In this document: piece after piece, positions 8,632 to 15,822 of the stretch
Position numbering within the stretch: the stretch's first letter is position 1
Layout: each line of letters starts with the position of its first letter
DNA from: Cyanobacteria bacterium OH_CDB_20
GTDB lineage: Bacteria > Cyanobacteriota > Vampirovibrionia > Gastranaerophilales > Gastranaerophilaceae
NCBI GenBank assembly: GCA_023415935.1
Contig: JAEZIX010000099.1
Location: forward strand, 1-25,160
Direction of reading: 5' to 3'
DNA length: 25,160 nt
Program-made: the position numbers and the translations under genes
The notes under the pieces: model-generated
What the model was told of the DNA's origin: nothing
The model's input: only the letters and a program-made list of their open reading frames with translations
Database searches by the model: none

Positions 8632-8671
8632 AAACAAAAATCGCCCGACTAGACACCAACAGTCGGGGATT
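8632..8671 (-). terminator. Minus-strand terminator upstream of dapL
   Basis: Arms CCCGACT (8644-8650) and AGTCGGG (8661-8667) pair around a 10-base loop. The stem extends past a single bulged G (8643) by ATC/GAT and one more pair. On the minus strand it is followed by TTTTTG, whereas on the plus strand no T tract follows. It would stop minus-strand transcripts coming from the prs leader region before they reach dapL. No minus-strand gene that needs it is evident. Confidence 0.7.
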
Positions 8672-8702
8672 ATCACAAAAATGTTACATTATATTATTAA
8701 AT

Positions 8703-8732
8703 TTGTACAATTATTTATAATTAAACTATAAT
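8703..8732 (+). promoter_or_regulatory. Promoter for the prs leader transcript
   Basis: A perfect -10 box TATAAT is at 8727-8732, with a weak -35 candidate TTGTAC at 8703-8708 (spacer 18). Transcription would start near 8739, about 200 bases before the terminator that precedes prs. This is the only promoter-like signal I see that could serve prs. Confidence 0.55.
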
Positions 8733-8760
8733 TTTCTTATATCACAAGATTGGATAGAGC

Positions 8761-8925
8761 ATGAAGCTAAATACGATTATTGCAGAGAGGCTTAAGCAGC
8801 AGCTTAATGAGCCTGTAAGGCATCTAAGGCCCGCGTCGGGCTTGCAGAATGCGGATAACTGCGAGGGAAAACGAAGAGACATAACGGCGAATTCTGCCGT
8901 ACTATATTTACTAAAACGTCATTAG
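8761..8925 (+). CDS. Putative 54-residue leader peptide or small protein
   Basis: An ATG at 8761 opens 54 codons to a TAG at 8923-8925. GGATAGAG (8752-8759) is a possible ribosome-binding site. The product would be basic, with six arginines, no membrane segment and an amphipathic start (M-K-L-N-T-I-I-A-E-R-L-K). I recognise no family. Codon use (AGG, CAG, GCG, TCG, CTA) is unlike the A/T-ending codons of the neighbours, which favours an RNA function or foreign origin. The stop codon lies at the loop of the terminator hairpin, so a ribosome finishing this ORF would cover the 5' arm and could prevent termination before prs. An open frame also exists on the opposite strand, so openness alone is weak evidence. 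Confidence 0.3.
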   Translation: MKLNTIIAERLKQQLNEPVRHLRPASGLQNADNCEGKRRDITANSAVLYLLKRH

Positions 8926-8943
8926 AAATAATGGCGTTTTTTT
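8913..8943 (+). terminator. Strong terminator between leader and prs
   Basis: Twelve-bp arms (8913-8924 and 8929-8940, one G-T wobble) close a GAAA tetraloop (8925-8928), and the T tract runs to 8943. It lies 17 bases before the prs AAGGAG. Transcription must pass it, or be regulated at it, to reach prs from the promoter at 8703-8732. Confidence 0.88.
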
Positions 8944-8973
8944 GTGGGAATTTTAAGTTTAAGGAGAAAACAG

Positions 8974-10008
8974 ATGTTACGAGTCGAAACGTTTAACAAT
9001 TTTAAGATTAATTTTCAAAATAAAAATAATAGCCAGAAAAGCGGAGTAACAATTCCTAAGTTCACATACAGATATAACCTTGCGGCAGACACTTTTACTT
9101 TCAAAGGTACAGATAATAAAAGAATAGTCGCTTGTAAAGACACAAACGGGATTGCTCAGGAGCTCTCAGATGTTACCGGGGTTAAAATAGAAGATACGGT
9201 CGCTAAAAAATTCAAAAATGGCGAAACTTATGTAAGACTTCTTGAAAGAAATAAAAGAAAAGAAATTTTTGTTATTAATGCAGGAAATGATCCCATAAAT
9301 GATAATCTGATGGAGTTCAGACAGTTAATAAATGCAGCTAAATATGATAGCGCATCAAGTGTAACGGCAATAATGCCTTATATGCCTTATGCAAGACAAG
9401 ATAGGCTTTCTAAAAAAGGTGAAGCTCTAGCTGCCAAGATGATTGCAAAAGACATAGAAACAGCAGGTGCATCAAGAGTTATAACTTTTGATATGCATTC
9501 TCCTCAAATTCAGGGATTCTTTGATATTCCTGTTGAAAATATTTCCGCAATGCCTTTATTTGCTGATTATTTCAGAGAAAAAGGTGATTTAGCTTCTTTT
9601 ATAGTGGTTGCACCTGACGCAGGCGGTAAAAACCGCGCAAAAGAATTGGCTACTGAACTTAAATTAGGATACGCTCAGATAGATAAAGAACGTGCAGAAC
9701 ATAATATTGCAAAAGCGACAGGGCTTTCAGGCAATGTTGAAGGGAAAAATTGCATCGTATTTGACGATATGATTGATACAGCAGGCACAATAGAAGAATC
9801 AATAAGAATACTAAAAGAAAATGGTGCAAACGATGTCTATATATGCGCAACCCACGGTATCTTCAGTGGCGACGCATATCAAAACCTTGAAAAATCAGGT
9901 GCAAAAGAAGTAGTAGTAACTGATTCGATTAAACTTAAACCTGGTGCTCCATCAAAAATCAAACAGTTAAGCCTCGCACCTTTACTTGAAGAAGAGCTTG
10001 CAGCATAA
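8974..10008 (+). CDS. prs: Ribose-phosphate pyrophosphokinase (PRPP synthetase) with N-terminal extension
   Basis: Makes PRPP from ribose 5-phosphate and ATP for purine, pyrimidine, histidine, tryptophan and NAD synthesis. Core motifs are intact: P-Y-M-P-Y-A-R-Q-D-R (135-144), the catalytic-His region D-M-H-S-P-Q-I-Q-G-F-F-D-I-P (173-186), V-A-P-D-A-G-G, the D-K-x-R pair of the flexible loop, and the PRPP loop V-F-D-D-M-I-D-T-A-G-T (262-272). I place the start at the ATG at 8974 because AAGGAG (8961-8966) stands 7 bases before it; an in-frame GTG at 8944 is a poorer start. The protein is then 344 residues, against about 315 for E. coli Prs. Residues 1 to about 48 precede the usual start and form a polar, Asn/Lys/Phe-rich extension with no hydrophobic core. 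Expression may depend on the attenuator-like leader just upstream. Confidence 0.94.
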   Translation: MLRVETFNNFKINFQNKNNSQKSGVTIPKFTYRYNLAADTFTFKGTDNKRIVACKDTNGIAQELSDVTGVKIEDTVAKKFKNGETYVRLLERNKRKEIFVINAGNDPINDNLMEFRQLINAAKYDSASSVTAIMPYMPYARQDRLSKKGEALAAKMIAKDIETAGASRVITFDMHSPQIQGFFDIPVENISAMPLFADYFREKGDLASFIVVAPDAGGKNRAKELATELKLGYAQIDKERAEHNIAKATGLSGNVEGKNCIVFDDMIDTAGTIEESIRILKENGANDVYICATHGIFSGDAYQNLEKSGAKEVVVTDSIKLKPGAPSKIKQLSLAPLLEEELAA

Positions 10009-10035
10009 AAATCATAATAAATCCAAGTTATGAAC

Positions 10036-10065
10036 ATAAAAGAAGAAGCTGATTTTATCAGCTTC
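10036..10065 (-). terminator. Terminator after cobO (minus strand)
   Basis: A perfect 9-bp stem (10045-10053 with 10057-10065) closes a TTT loop. On the minus strand it is followed by TTCTTTT, 57 bases past the cobO stop. On the plus strand the stem lies 36 bases after prs but is followed by CCAAA, so it would be a poor terminator for prs. A second small inverted repeat (ATCTCT/AGAGAT, 10086-10102) lies between it and cobO. Confidence 0.65.
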
Positions 10066-10121
10066 CCAAATGTTCTCAGTTTCCCATCTCTCTTCCAGAG
10101 ATTCTTAAGTATTAATTCTTT

Positions 10122-10655
10122 TTAGTACTCGATACCTTGACGAGCAAGAACTCCTGTATCGAAGTAATGTTTAATAGGTTTCATTTCTGTAACAAGATGC
10201 GCTAAAGCAACAAGCTCAGGGTGTGCGCGTCTTCCTGTTAAAACTATTTCAAGATGTTCAGGTTTATTTAATAAAGTTTCTTTTACATCAGCAACTTTAA
10301 TCATACCCATATCAACGCAGATATTAAGTTCATCTAAGATAACAAGTTGGTATTCGCCTGATTGAATTGATTTTTTGGCAAGTTCCCAGCCTTTTTTAGC
10401 TTCTTTGAAATCGTCGAAACAGATATTATGAGAGTATACAACTCTATCCATACCGAATTGGAATACATCTAAGTTAGGAAGAAATTTATTAGAAGAAGCA
10501 AGCTCTCCGTAACAAGTACCTTGATCACCTTTTGTGAACTGTATAACTAAAACTTTCCAACCATGGCCCAATGCTCTTAAAGCTAGTCCTAATGATGCTG
10601 TAGTCTTTCCTTTTCCGTCCCCTGTATAGATTTGAATGTAGCCATGTTCTAGCAT
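10122..10655 (-). CDS. cobO: Cob(I)yrinic acid a,c-diamide adenosyltransferase (corrinoid adenosyltransferase)
   Basis: A 177-residue cytoplasmic enzyme of the CobA/CobO/BtuR family. It transfers the 5'-deoxyadenosyl group of ATP to the cob(I)alamin cobalt, giving coenzyme B12. The unusual P-loop G-D-G-K-G-K-T-T is at residues 12-19, and the V-I-Q-F-T-K-G and V-I-L-D-E-L-N-I motifs follow. The length is usual for the family. GGAGG stands about 7 bases before the ATG. The gene is monocistronic, with its own terminator. No cobalamin riboswitch is visible upstream, unlike the btu operon at 16777. Together with that operon it points to salvage of imported corrinoids; the window holds no de novo corrin-ring genes. 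Confidence 0.94.
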   Translation of the reverse strand: MLEHGYIQIYTGDGKGKTTASLGLALRALGHGWKVLVIQFTKGDQGTCYGELASSNKFLPNLDVFQFGMDRVVYSHNICFDDFKEAKKGWELAKKSIQSGEYQLVILDELNICVDMGMIKVADVKETLLNKPEHLEIVLTGRRAHPELVALAHLVTEMKPIKHYFDTGVLARQGIEY

Positions 10656-11151
10656 GAATTTCCTCCAAGAATTGAATAATTTTTCTGCTCTACTCTATTA
10701 TTATAAATATTATTACAATACATTTTATCGGTTTTTTAGATGAGAATTTAGCGAGTACCTTTTGAAACAGTATTTCAAATGTTTTGTTCTGATTGAGTTT
10801 AGGGCGATTTTTAATATTTATGCTGATTACATTTTGACCCGAACCTAAATTAAGATATCAGCTTATTAATTAGCCCCGCCCCGAATAAAACCGTATATTC
10901 ATATTAGAACAAATTGAACTCTGTGGGCAATTTTTAAACATTGCATGCCATTTATTTTACAATTCTAATGCCGTAATATCTTGAAGATTGACAAATGGCT
11001 TGAAAAAGCTGATATTATTAAAAAATTTACATAAAATATACTTTAAAATTCTTAAAAAACTATTGCAAATCTCAAGAGTGTTATTAATACACAAAGTACG
11101 GATTGTTATTAAAAAAAATCACTTTTATAAAAATTTATTGAGAACAACAAA
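10656..11151. other. Gene-free A/T-rich intergenic region
   Basis: About 500 bases between two minus-strand genes. All ATG-started frames I followed stop within a few codons on the plus strand. I see no tRNA, riboswitch core or transposon end. One inverted repeat, TTTGAAA (10761-10767) and TTTCAAA (10773-10779), stands alone and could be an operator. The cobO ribosome-binding site lies at the left edge. No convincing terminator for the efflux operon is visible near 11100-11151, although an 8-base T tract occurs there on the minus strand. Confidence 0.6.
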
Positions 11152-12294
11152 TCAGTTTTTGTAAATAGTTTTTTGCGAAATGTTAGCCAAACTAAAGTAT
11201 AAAATTCCAAGTAAGATTAAGAAAATAAAGTCATGGGCTACTTCCATAAAGCTAGCGCCCATCTGATTTATTTTTGTTATTCCATCAATTGCAATCGTAG
11301 ATGGAAGAAAACTTGCTAATATATTTAACCATTGAGGAATCGCCTCTTTTGGCCAAATGAACCCCGGTAAAAATATCATAGGTACAGATGTTACTACTAT
11401 GAGCAGAAATGAATCTTCTCTTTTTTTGAAGCAAATATTTATCGCCTGAGCAAGAAAACTGCTTGCAAGCAAGAATGGAATGATTATTAATAAAAGGCTG
11501 AAATAGTCTTTGGTATGGGCGAACGAAAACATAACAGGTATTATCATAAAGAAAAAGAGTGCGTGGAAAAAATATATGAAAGAATATGCAAGCCCCCGAC
11601 CCAGAATAGTTTGGGGGATGTTTTTAATGTCTTTATCCGCGTTTTTCTCCCGCCTTGTCCCTCCTAAAATACCCACTGCCACAAGCATCGTTTGCTGAAG
11701 AATGAGAACCAGTACAAGAGGATAGATATAACTCTCATAGCCTCCAGAGGGGTTATAAAGTGGCATTTCTATATAATCAACAGGATTTGCTTTTGTTATT
11801 GCGAGCTTTCTGGGAGTTCCTTTTTTCATTTCTCTTTTGACTTCTATTTTAGCCGAGAGAGTCCCTGTTGCTGACATTATACCTGTTGCAACCTGTTTAT
11901 ATATCATCAAATACCCTGAGTCGGTGTATAGAGCTACATTGGTAGTTTTGGTGGATTTTATATCTCTCTGAAAGTTTTTCGGAATAACTACATACCCATA
12001 GATTTTACCCTGATAGAAATAATCAAGAGCATCTTCAATGTTAGTAGATCTTTCAACTACTTTAACGTTTTCTGTTGCATTAATATCTTCAATTAACTTT
12101 CTTGAAATGCAGGAACTGTCGTCATCTATGACAGCAATCGGTATATCTCTGATAAGTTCTGTTGAATAAGGAATTGCATAGAACATAGAATAAGCAACCA
12201 CACCAAAAATCATAATAAGAAGTGTCGCAGGGTCTTTGTAGATGGTTCTGATTTCTTCAATAAATATTTTAAATATTGATTTTAGCTTATCCAT
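11152..12294 (-). CDS. ABC-2 type permease subunit, efflux operon (second permease)
   Basis: A 380-residue inner-membrane protein of the ABC-2 permease type (YbhR/YhhJ-like). One N-terminal membrane helix is followed by a large extracytoplasmic domain with the motif I-P-I-A-V-I-D-D-D-S-S, then about five C-terminal membrane helices after residue ~180. The start is the ATG at 12294-12292, which overlaps the stop of the preceding permease gene as TAATG. A GTG 15 bases further upstream is possible but overlaps more. It is clearly homologous to that neighbour in the soluble domain (the I-D/L-D-x-D-x-S-S-x-S-R block, the x-Y-x-F/Y-V-V-x-P-K-x-F block and the G-x-P-R-x-L-A block). They probably form a heterodimer. 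It is the last gene of the operon, and no ATP-binding subunit follows. Confidence 0.88.
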   Translation of the reverse strand: MDKLKSIFKIFIEEIRTIYKDPATLLIMIFGVVAYSMFYAIPYSTELIRDIPIAVIDDDSSCISRKLIEDINATENVKVVERSTNIEDALDYFYQGKIYGYVVIPKNFQRDIKSTKTTNVALYTDSGYLMIYKQVATGIMSATGTLSAKIEVKREMKKGTPRKLAITKANPVDYIEMPLYNPSGGYESYIYPLVLVLILQQTMLVAVGILGGTRREKNADKDIKNIPQTILGRGLAYSFIYFFHALFFFMIIPVMFSFAHTKDYFSLLLIIIPFLLASSFLAQAINICFKKREDSFLLIVVTSVPMIFLPGFIWPKEAIPQWLNILASFLPSTIAIDGITKINQMGASFMEVAHDFIFLILLGILYFSLANISQKTIYKN

Positions 12295-13463
12295 TATATT
12301 TTGTACCACTTACTTTCATCTAATGCTAATTTTTTTAACCTTGGAATGCAGGCTATTCCAGCAATACAAAAACATAAAAGGCATAAAACTGAAGGAATAT
12401 CATATTTTACAGGAAATCCTCTCGGAACTTGGTTGATTAAAATTTTTATATAATGGCTTATCGGGAGGAATTGAGCATAGAATTCGGCAAATTTTGGCAT
12501 TCCTATTATAGGAAAGGTTACGCCTGCAAAGGTGAAACCAAGCGCAGTATAAAATGCACCGCTGCTTAACGCAAGCCTTAAATTGCCGGTTAAAGCTACA
12601 TAAAGCAGCCCTATCAGTTGATATGAGAGGACAAAAATGATTGTAGATAATATTATAAAAGCAATATTTCCCTTAAGAGGGACGCTATATCCACCGAAAT
12701 ACAGCAAATATGCGAATAATATTGATATTAACAGGGTTAAAAAATATGGTGAAAGTTTTCCCAAGATAGCAATGATTATTGAATTATCTGCTTCTTGAAG
12801 CCATTCTTTTGCGGTGCCTTCTTTTAGTTCAATACCTAGCGCCCAAATGCTTACAAGACAAATGATTACCTGATACGTGTGGACAAAAGCAATAAGCCCT
12901 AAAAAATATATGTAATTAAGGTAAGGATTTGATTTTACATAATCGACAGTATTGATAGGGTTAATTTTTATCATAGCAAGCTCTCTTGGCTCTCCTTTTT
13001 TAAGTTTTAGCTCAAGTTTTATTCCTGCCGAGAGAGTTTTTGTGCATATCAAAAGCTCTTTGCTTACTATTCCACCTATAAGCATAGTCTGGTTATTGTA
13101 GTAGCTTACAATTTTTGGTGTTTTGTTTTTGTAAATATCTTCTTTAAAATCTTTCGGAACAACTACGAATGCATAAACCTTTTTCTCTCTTAAAAGTTTT
13201 TTTGCTTCTTCAAGATTTAAAGGTCTTTCGGTTATGTTTAAAGTCGGGCTTGCTTCAAGCATTCTTGCATAGATTCTTGAAACACTTGAGTTGTCATTGT
13301 CTAAAAGGGCAATCGGTAAATTTCTCGGTAAACCTGCCTCAAAAATTTCACATATTACAAAACACAAAATAATAGGCAAAAAAACGGTAATAAAAATAAT
13401 GTATTTCCGTTTTTTTAATCTTTCTATTTCTCTTGAAAAAACTTTTGAAAAAGCTTCTATCAT
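12294..13463 (-). CDS. ABC-2 type permease subunit, efflux operon (first permease)
   Basis: A 389-residue ABC-2 type permease with an N-terminal membrane helix, an extracytoplasmic domain carrying L-P-I-A-L-L-D-N-D-N-S-S-V-S-R, and about five to six C-terminal helices. The best start is the ATG at 13463-13461, which overlaps the TGA of the adaptor gene as ATGA. A TTG 15 bases upstream is a poorer choice, and neither has a strong Shine-Dalgarno site, so translation is probably coupled. It is paralogous to the next gene. In related systems (YbhFSR, YhiH/RbbA) the permeases work with a nucleotide-binding protein, a HlyD adaptor and TolC to expel drugs or other hydrophobic compounds. Here the substrate is unknown. 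Confidence 0.88.
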   Translation of the reverse strand: MIEAFSKVFSREIERLKKRKYIIFITVFLPIILCFVICEIFEAGLPRNLPIALLDNDNSSVSRIYARMLEASPTLNITERPLNLEEAKKLLREKKVYAFVVVPKDFKEDIYKNKTPKIVSYYNNQTMLIGGIVSKELLICTKTLSAGIKLELKLKKGEPRELAMIKINPINTVDYVKSNPYLNYIYFLGLIAFVHTYQVIICLVSIWALGIELKEGTAKEWLQEADNSIIIAILGKLSPYFLTLLISILFAYLLYFGGYSVPLKGNIAFIILSTIIFVLSYQLIGLLYVALTGNLRLALSSGAFYTALGFTFAGVTFPIIGMPKFAEFYAQFLPISHYIKILINQVPRGFPVKYDIPSVLCLLCFCIAGIACIPRLKKLALDESKWYKI

Positions 13464-14443
13464 TTCGTTTTTGTCCAATCGATAAGTGCTGTCATCCCTG
13501 ATCTGAGACCATCAATTTTTTCAACAGGGACAGCCCTTACTTCAAAAGTTTTCATGTCGAAATCGCCTTTTGCTTTGGTTGCTCTCCAGGTTGCAAAATT
13601 GCCTAAAACTGATATGTAATTTACTTTTACCTTATAATATTTGTCTTTTCCGAGGGCAGGAAATCTAACCGGAATTACAGTACCCATTTTTATTCTTGTG
13701 AGCATATCTTCTCTTAAATTGAAGGTAATCCAGATATTATCAAGGTTTGTGAGAGATACAATCGGGTAACCTGTTCCTACAAGCTCGCCTTCTTCTGCTG
13801 ATATCTCTGTAACCTCAGCTTTGATAGGTGCTTTGAGGGTATTTTCTTTAAGGTATGAGTTTGTTTCTTTAACAATACCTTTTGCGCGCCTTACGTTAGC
13901 GCTCGCTGCTAGTTTATCTTCGACCCTTGAGCCTGTTGCATACATATGATAGTTTGCTTGTGCTGCTTTTTTTGCGTTTAAAGCGTTGTTATAACTTGCT
14001 TGAGCTTCATCAAGTTTTTGAGTTGCAATTACGCCGTCTTGATGAAGGCGTTTAAGCCTGTTATAAGTCTTTTCTGCAAGTTCTAATCCTGCATTAGCTT
14101 GTTGTAAAGTGCTATAAGCTGCGTCTATTTGCTCTTGTCTTGCTCCTGTAAATGCTTTTTGTTGTTCTGCTTCTGCAATATCAAGTACAGCACTGCTTTG
14201 TTCTGTCTTTGCTTCTATATCAGGAGTATCTAAAACAACAAGGGTCGCCCCTTTCTCAACGGGGTCACCTTTTTTGACGTTTATTGAAATTATTCTTCCG
14301 GGGATTTTCGAAGAAATATCTATAGTCTGGCACTCAACTTCGCCTTGAAGTATTGTTCTTTCAGGCCTTGTTATTATAAAAATAAGGCACCCGATAAGAA
14401 TTACCGCTATAATTGATGCTATAAAAATCTTTTTTGTATCCAA
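13460..14443 (-). CDS. HlyD/EmrA-family periplasmic adaptor protein
   Basis: The membrane-fusion subunit that links the inner-membrane permeases to the outer-membrane channel. It has one N-terminal membrane anchor (about residues 6-25), a first lipoyl half with G-R-I-I-S-I-N-V-K-K-G-D-P-V-E-K-G, a long Ala/Gln-rich coiled-coil hairpin (about 75-175), a second lipoyl half (L-K-A-P-I-K-A-E-V), and a beta-barrel domain (W-I-T-F-N-L-R-E-D ... I-P-V-R-F-P-A). I start it at the TTG at 14443 because GAGGG is 5 bases upstream and the N-terminus is then a normal anchor (327 residues). An ATG at 14482 would overlap the tolC-like gene by 26 bases and has no ribosome-binding site. It overlaps the following permease gene by ATGA. 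Confidence 0.88.
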   Translation of the reverse strand: MDTKKIFIASIIAVILIGCLIFIITRPERTILQGEVECQTIDISSKIPGRIISINVKKGDPVEKGATLVVLDTPDIEAKTEQSSAVLDIAEAEQQKAFTGARQEQIDAAYSTLQQANAGLELAEKTYNRLKRLHQDGVIATQKLDEAQASYNNALNAKKAAQANYHMYATGSRVEDKLAASANVRRAKGIVKETNSYLKENTLKAPIKAEVTEISAEEGELVGTGYPIVSLTNLDNIWITFNLREDMLTRIKMGTVIPVRFPALGKDKYYKVKVNYISVLGNFATWRATKAKGDFDMKTFEVRAVPVEKIDGLRSGMTALIDWTKTK

Positions 14444-14456
14444 AACTTCCCTCACT

Positions 14457-15821
14457 TTACAGACTCTCTTTTGTTGAATCATTTATGTAGTTAAAAATTT
14501 CATTGGTTTTACCGTTTGACTTTAAAAGTTCAGCTAAACACTTGTCATAGTTGTATATTGCGTTTAGTCTTTCAATCTTAACTCCTGCAAGCGCTGTCTG
14601 TGCATCAGTCACGGCAAGAGATGTGCCAAAACCTTCGTTGAAACTTTTTGTTGAAACTCTTAGTGCTTCTTCAGCATTTATAATAGCGCTGTCTGTGCTT
14701 TCATACTGTTCTTTATATTTTAAAAGCTCGTTATACTGCTTGTTAACAAGTGTTGTGACTTTATTTTCAGCTTCTTCTTTTTCTAAATCAACCTGTTTTT
14801 TTACTGAAGCTGCGGCTTTTACATTGTTGTATCTTGAAAGACCGTCAAATAAAAGAAAATTGGCAGTTGCGCCCATTGCATATCTTGGAATACCTTGGCC
14901 TAAATCTTTAGATCCAACAATATCATATGCAAAAAGGCTTACAACAGGGCTGTAGTTGCTTAATTCGCTTCTGTAATTTGCTTTTGCGAGTTTTTGCTTA
15001 ACTTCCATTTGTTTTAGTAATGGGCTGTTGTCGCTTGCTATCTTTTGATATTCAGCTAATTTTTCAAATTCTTTGTTATATATAAAAAGTTTTGATGTGG
15101 GATTCACCACAACATCTTTCAGGTCAACAGAGTCAGCTTTTACGAGGCTTTTTAGCGCATCTTCAACAACAATCGCATCCCTTGTTGCCGCTTTATATTC
15201 TCTATCCGCCTTGCTAAAGGCTACTTCTGCGTGGAGTCTTTCTGATTTTGGAATTATACCTGCTGCTTCAAGTTTTTTAGCGTCTTCTAAGTGTTTTTGT
15301 GTTGTTTCAAGCACTTGTTTTCTTACTGTGACAACATCTCTTGCAAGTTTTAGCCCATAATATCTTTCTATTAAAGTAGAAGTTAAGTTATCCCTTACTT
15401 CTCTTAGTTTTTCGTTTGCTCCAATGTAGTTTGCTCTTGCAGCAGAATTCATCGCAAGAATTTTTCCGCCGGTAAATATGTTCCAGAGGGCACCTCCGCC
15501 CACTCCCCATACGTTTTGGTCTTGGAAGACAAGTTCTCTTCCTGAGACTTCTATTCCTATTGGCTGGCTAAAACCAATGTAAGTGGTGTTAAGGACAACT
15601 TTGGGGAAAAAATGTCCTATTGCAGCTCTTTTTTTATATTTCTTTTCGTTAATTACTTCTTCTGCAACTTTTAAAGATTTATTGTTTGCAAGAAGTAGAT
15701 CGTATGCCTGTTCAATTGTCATTTCAACTGTTTCAACAGAGCCTTTTTGTACTTCTTGTGCAAAAACTCTTGTGTTAAGAACAAATATTATGAAAACTAT
15801 TGCGATAAGTTTTTTTCTCAT
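14457..15821 (-). CDS. TolC-family outer-membrane efflux channel
   Basis: A 454-residue outer-membrane factor. The signal peptide is residues 1 to about 21 (M-R-K-K, hydrophobic core, cut after V-F-A). The mature part shows the two-fold repeat of the family, each half with long Ala/Lys/Glu-rich helices (for example around residues 110-220 and 320-430) and short strand segments (F-S-Q-P-I-G; A-N-F-L-L-F-D-G). The ATG at 15821 is preferred over one at 15839, since GGAG is about 7 bases upstream and the signal peptide then begins properly. It starts just after the TetR stop. It should form the trimeric outer-membrane and periplasmic tunnel for the adaptor and permeases encoded next. Confidence 0.92.
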   Translation of the reverse strand: MRKKLIAIVFIIFVLNTRVFAQEVQKGSVETVEMTIEQAYDLLLANNKSLKVAEEVINEKKYKKRAAIGHFFPKVVLNTTYIGFSQPIGIEVSGRELVFQDQNVWGVGGGALWNIFTGGKILAMNSAARANYIGANEKLREVRDNLTSTLIERYYGLKLARDVVTVRKQVLETTQKHLEDAKKLEAAGIIPKSERLHAEVAFSKADREYKAATRDAIVVEDALKSLVKADSVDLKDVVVNPTSKLFIYNKEFEKLAEYQKIASDNSPLLKQMEVKQKLAKANYRSELSNYSPVVSLFAYDIVGSKDLGQGIPRYAMGATANFLLFDGLSRYNNVKAAASVKKQVDLEKEEAENKVTTLVNKQYNELLKYKEQYESTDSAIINAEEALRVSTKSFNEGFGTSLAVTDAQTALAGVKIERLNAIYNYDKCLAELLKSNGKTNEIFNYINDSTKESL

Positions 15822-15822
15822 T

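Larger units (their letters stand above)
8739..8943 (+). ncRNA. Structured leader RNA or small RNA upstream of prs (putative attenuator)
   Basis: Between a promoter-like site and a strong terminator lies a stretch much richer in G/C than its surroundings and full of complementary segments. (a) GGCTTAAG (8789-8796) pairs with CTTA plus AGCC (8803-8806, 8810-8813) around a 3-base bulge. (b) GCCT/AGGC (8811-8821) is a small hairpin that excludes part of (a). (c) A 7-bp GC-rich stem with one G-U pair joins 8827-8833 and 8837-8843. (d) CTTGCAG (8841-8847) pairs with CTGCGAG (8859-8865). (e) GCAGAAT (8844-8850) could instead pair with ATTCTGC (8891-8897). (f) ACGGC/GCCGT pairs at 8884-8900. Several of these exclude one another, as in a switch, and the final terminator sits only 17 bases before the prs ribosome-binding site. 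I do not recognise a known riboswitch, 6S, SRP or tmRNA here. The same bases also contain a 54-codon ORF, listed separately. Confidence 0.5.

Noticed and set aside
8841..8870. Resemblance to the 3' half of a TPP riboswitch (GGATAA, then GAGGGAA)
   Set aside because: The 5' half with the CTGAGA element is absent, and the bases form a simple 7-bp hairpin instead; the downstream gene, prs, is not a thiamine gene.
8739..8943. 6S RNA, SRP RNA or tmRNA
   Set aside because: The length would fit 6S RNA, but the 5' and 3' ends do not pair. The SRP GGAAGGAAGCA core and the tRNA-like end of tmRNA are missing.
10656..11151. Hidden small gene, decayed gene or second cobalamin riboswitch upstream of cobO
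   Set aside because: ATG-started plus-strand frames stop within a few codons, and the B12 core bases (CCGCAACTG, AAGTCAG) do not occur on either strand.
14444..14482. ATG at 14482 as start of the HlyD-like gene
   Set aside because: No ribosome-binding site, and it would put 26 bases inside the tolC-like gene; the TTG at 14443 has GAGGG at good spacing and gives a normal membrane anchor.
14457..15360. Open frames on the plus strand inside the tolC-like gene
   Set aside because: They are shadows of a gene with clear signal peptide and family features; none has a ribosome-binding site or recognisable product.
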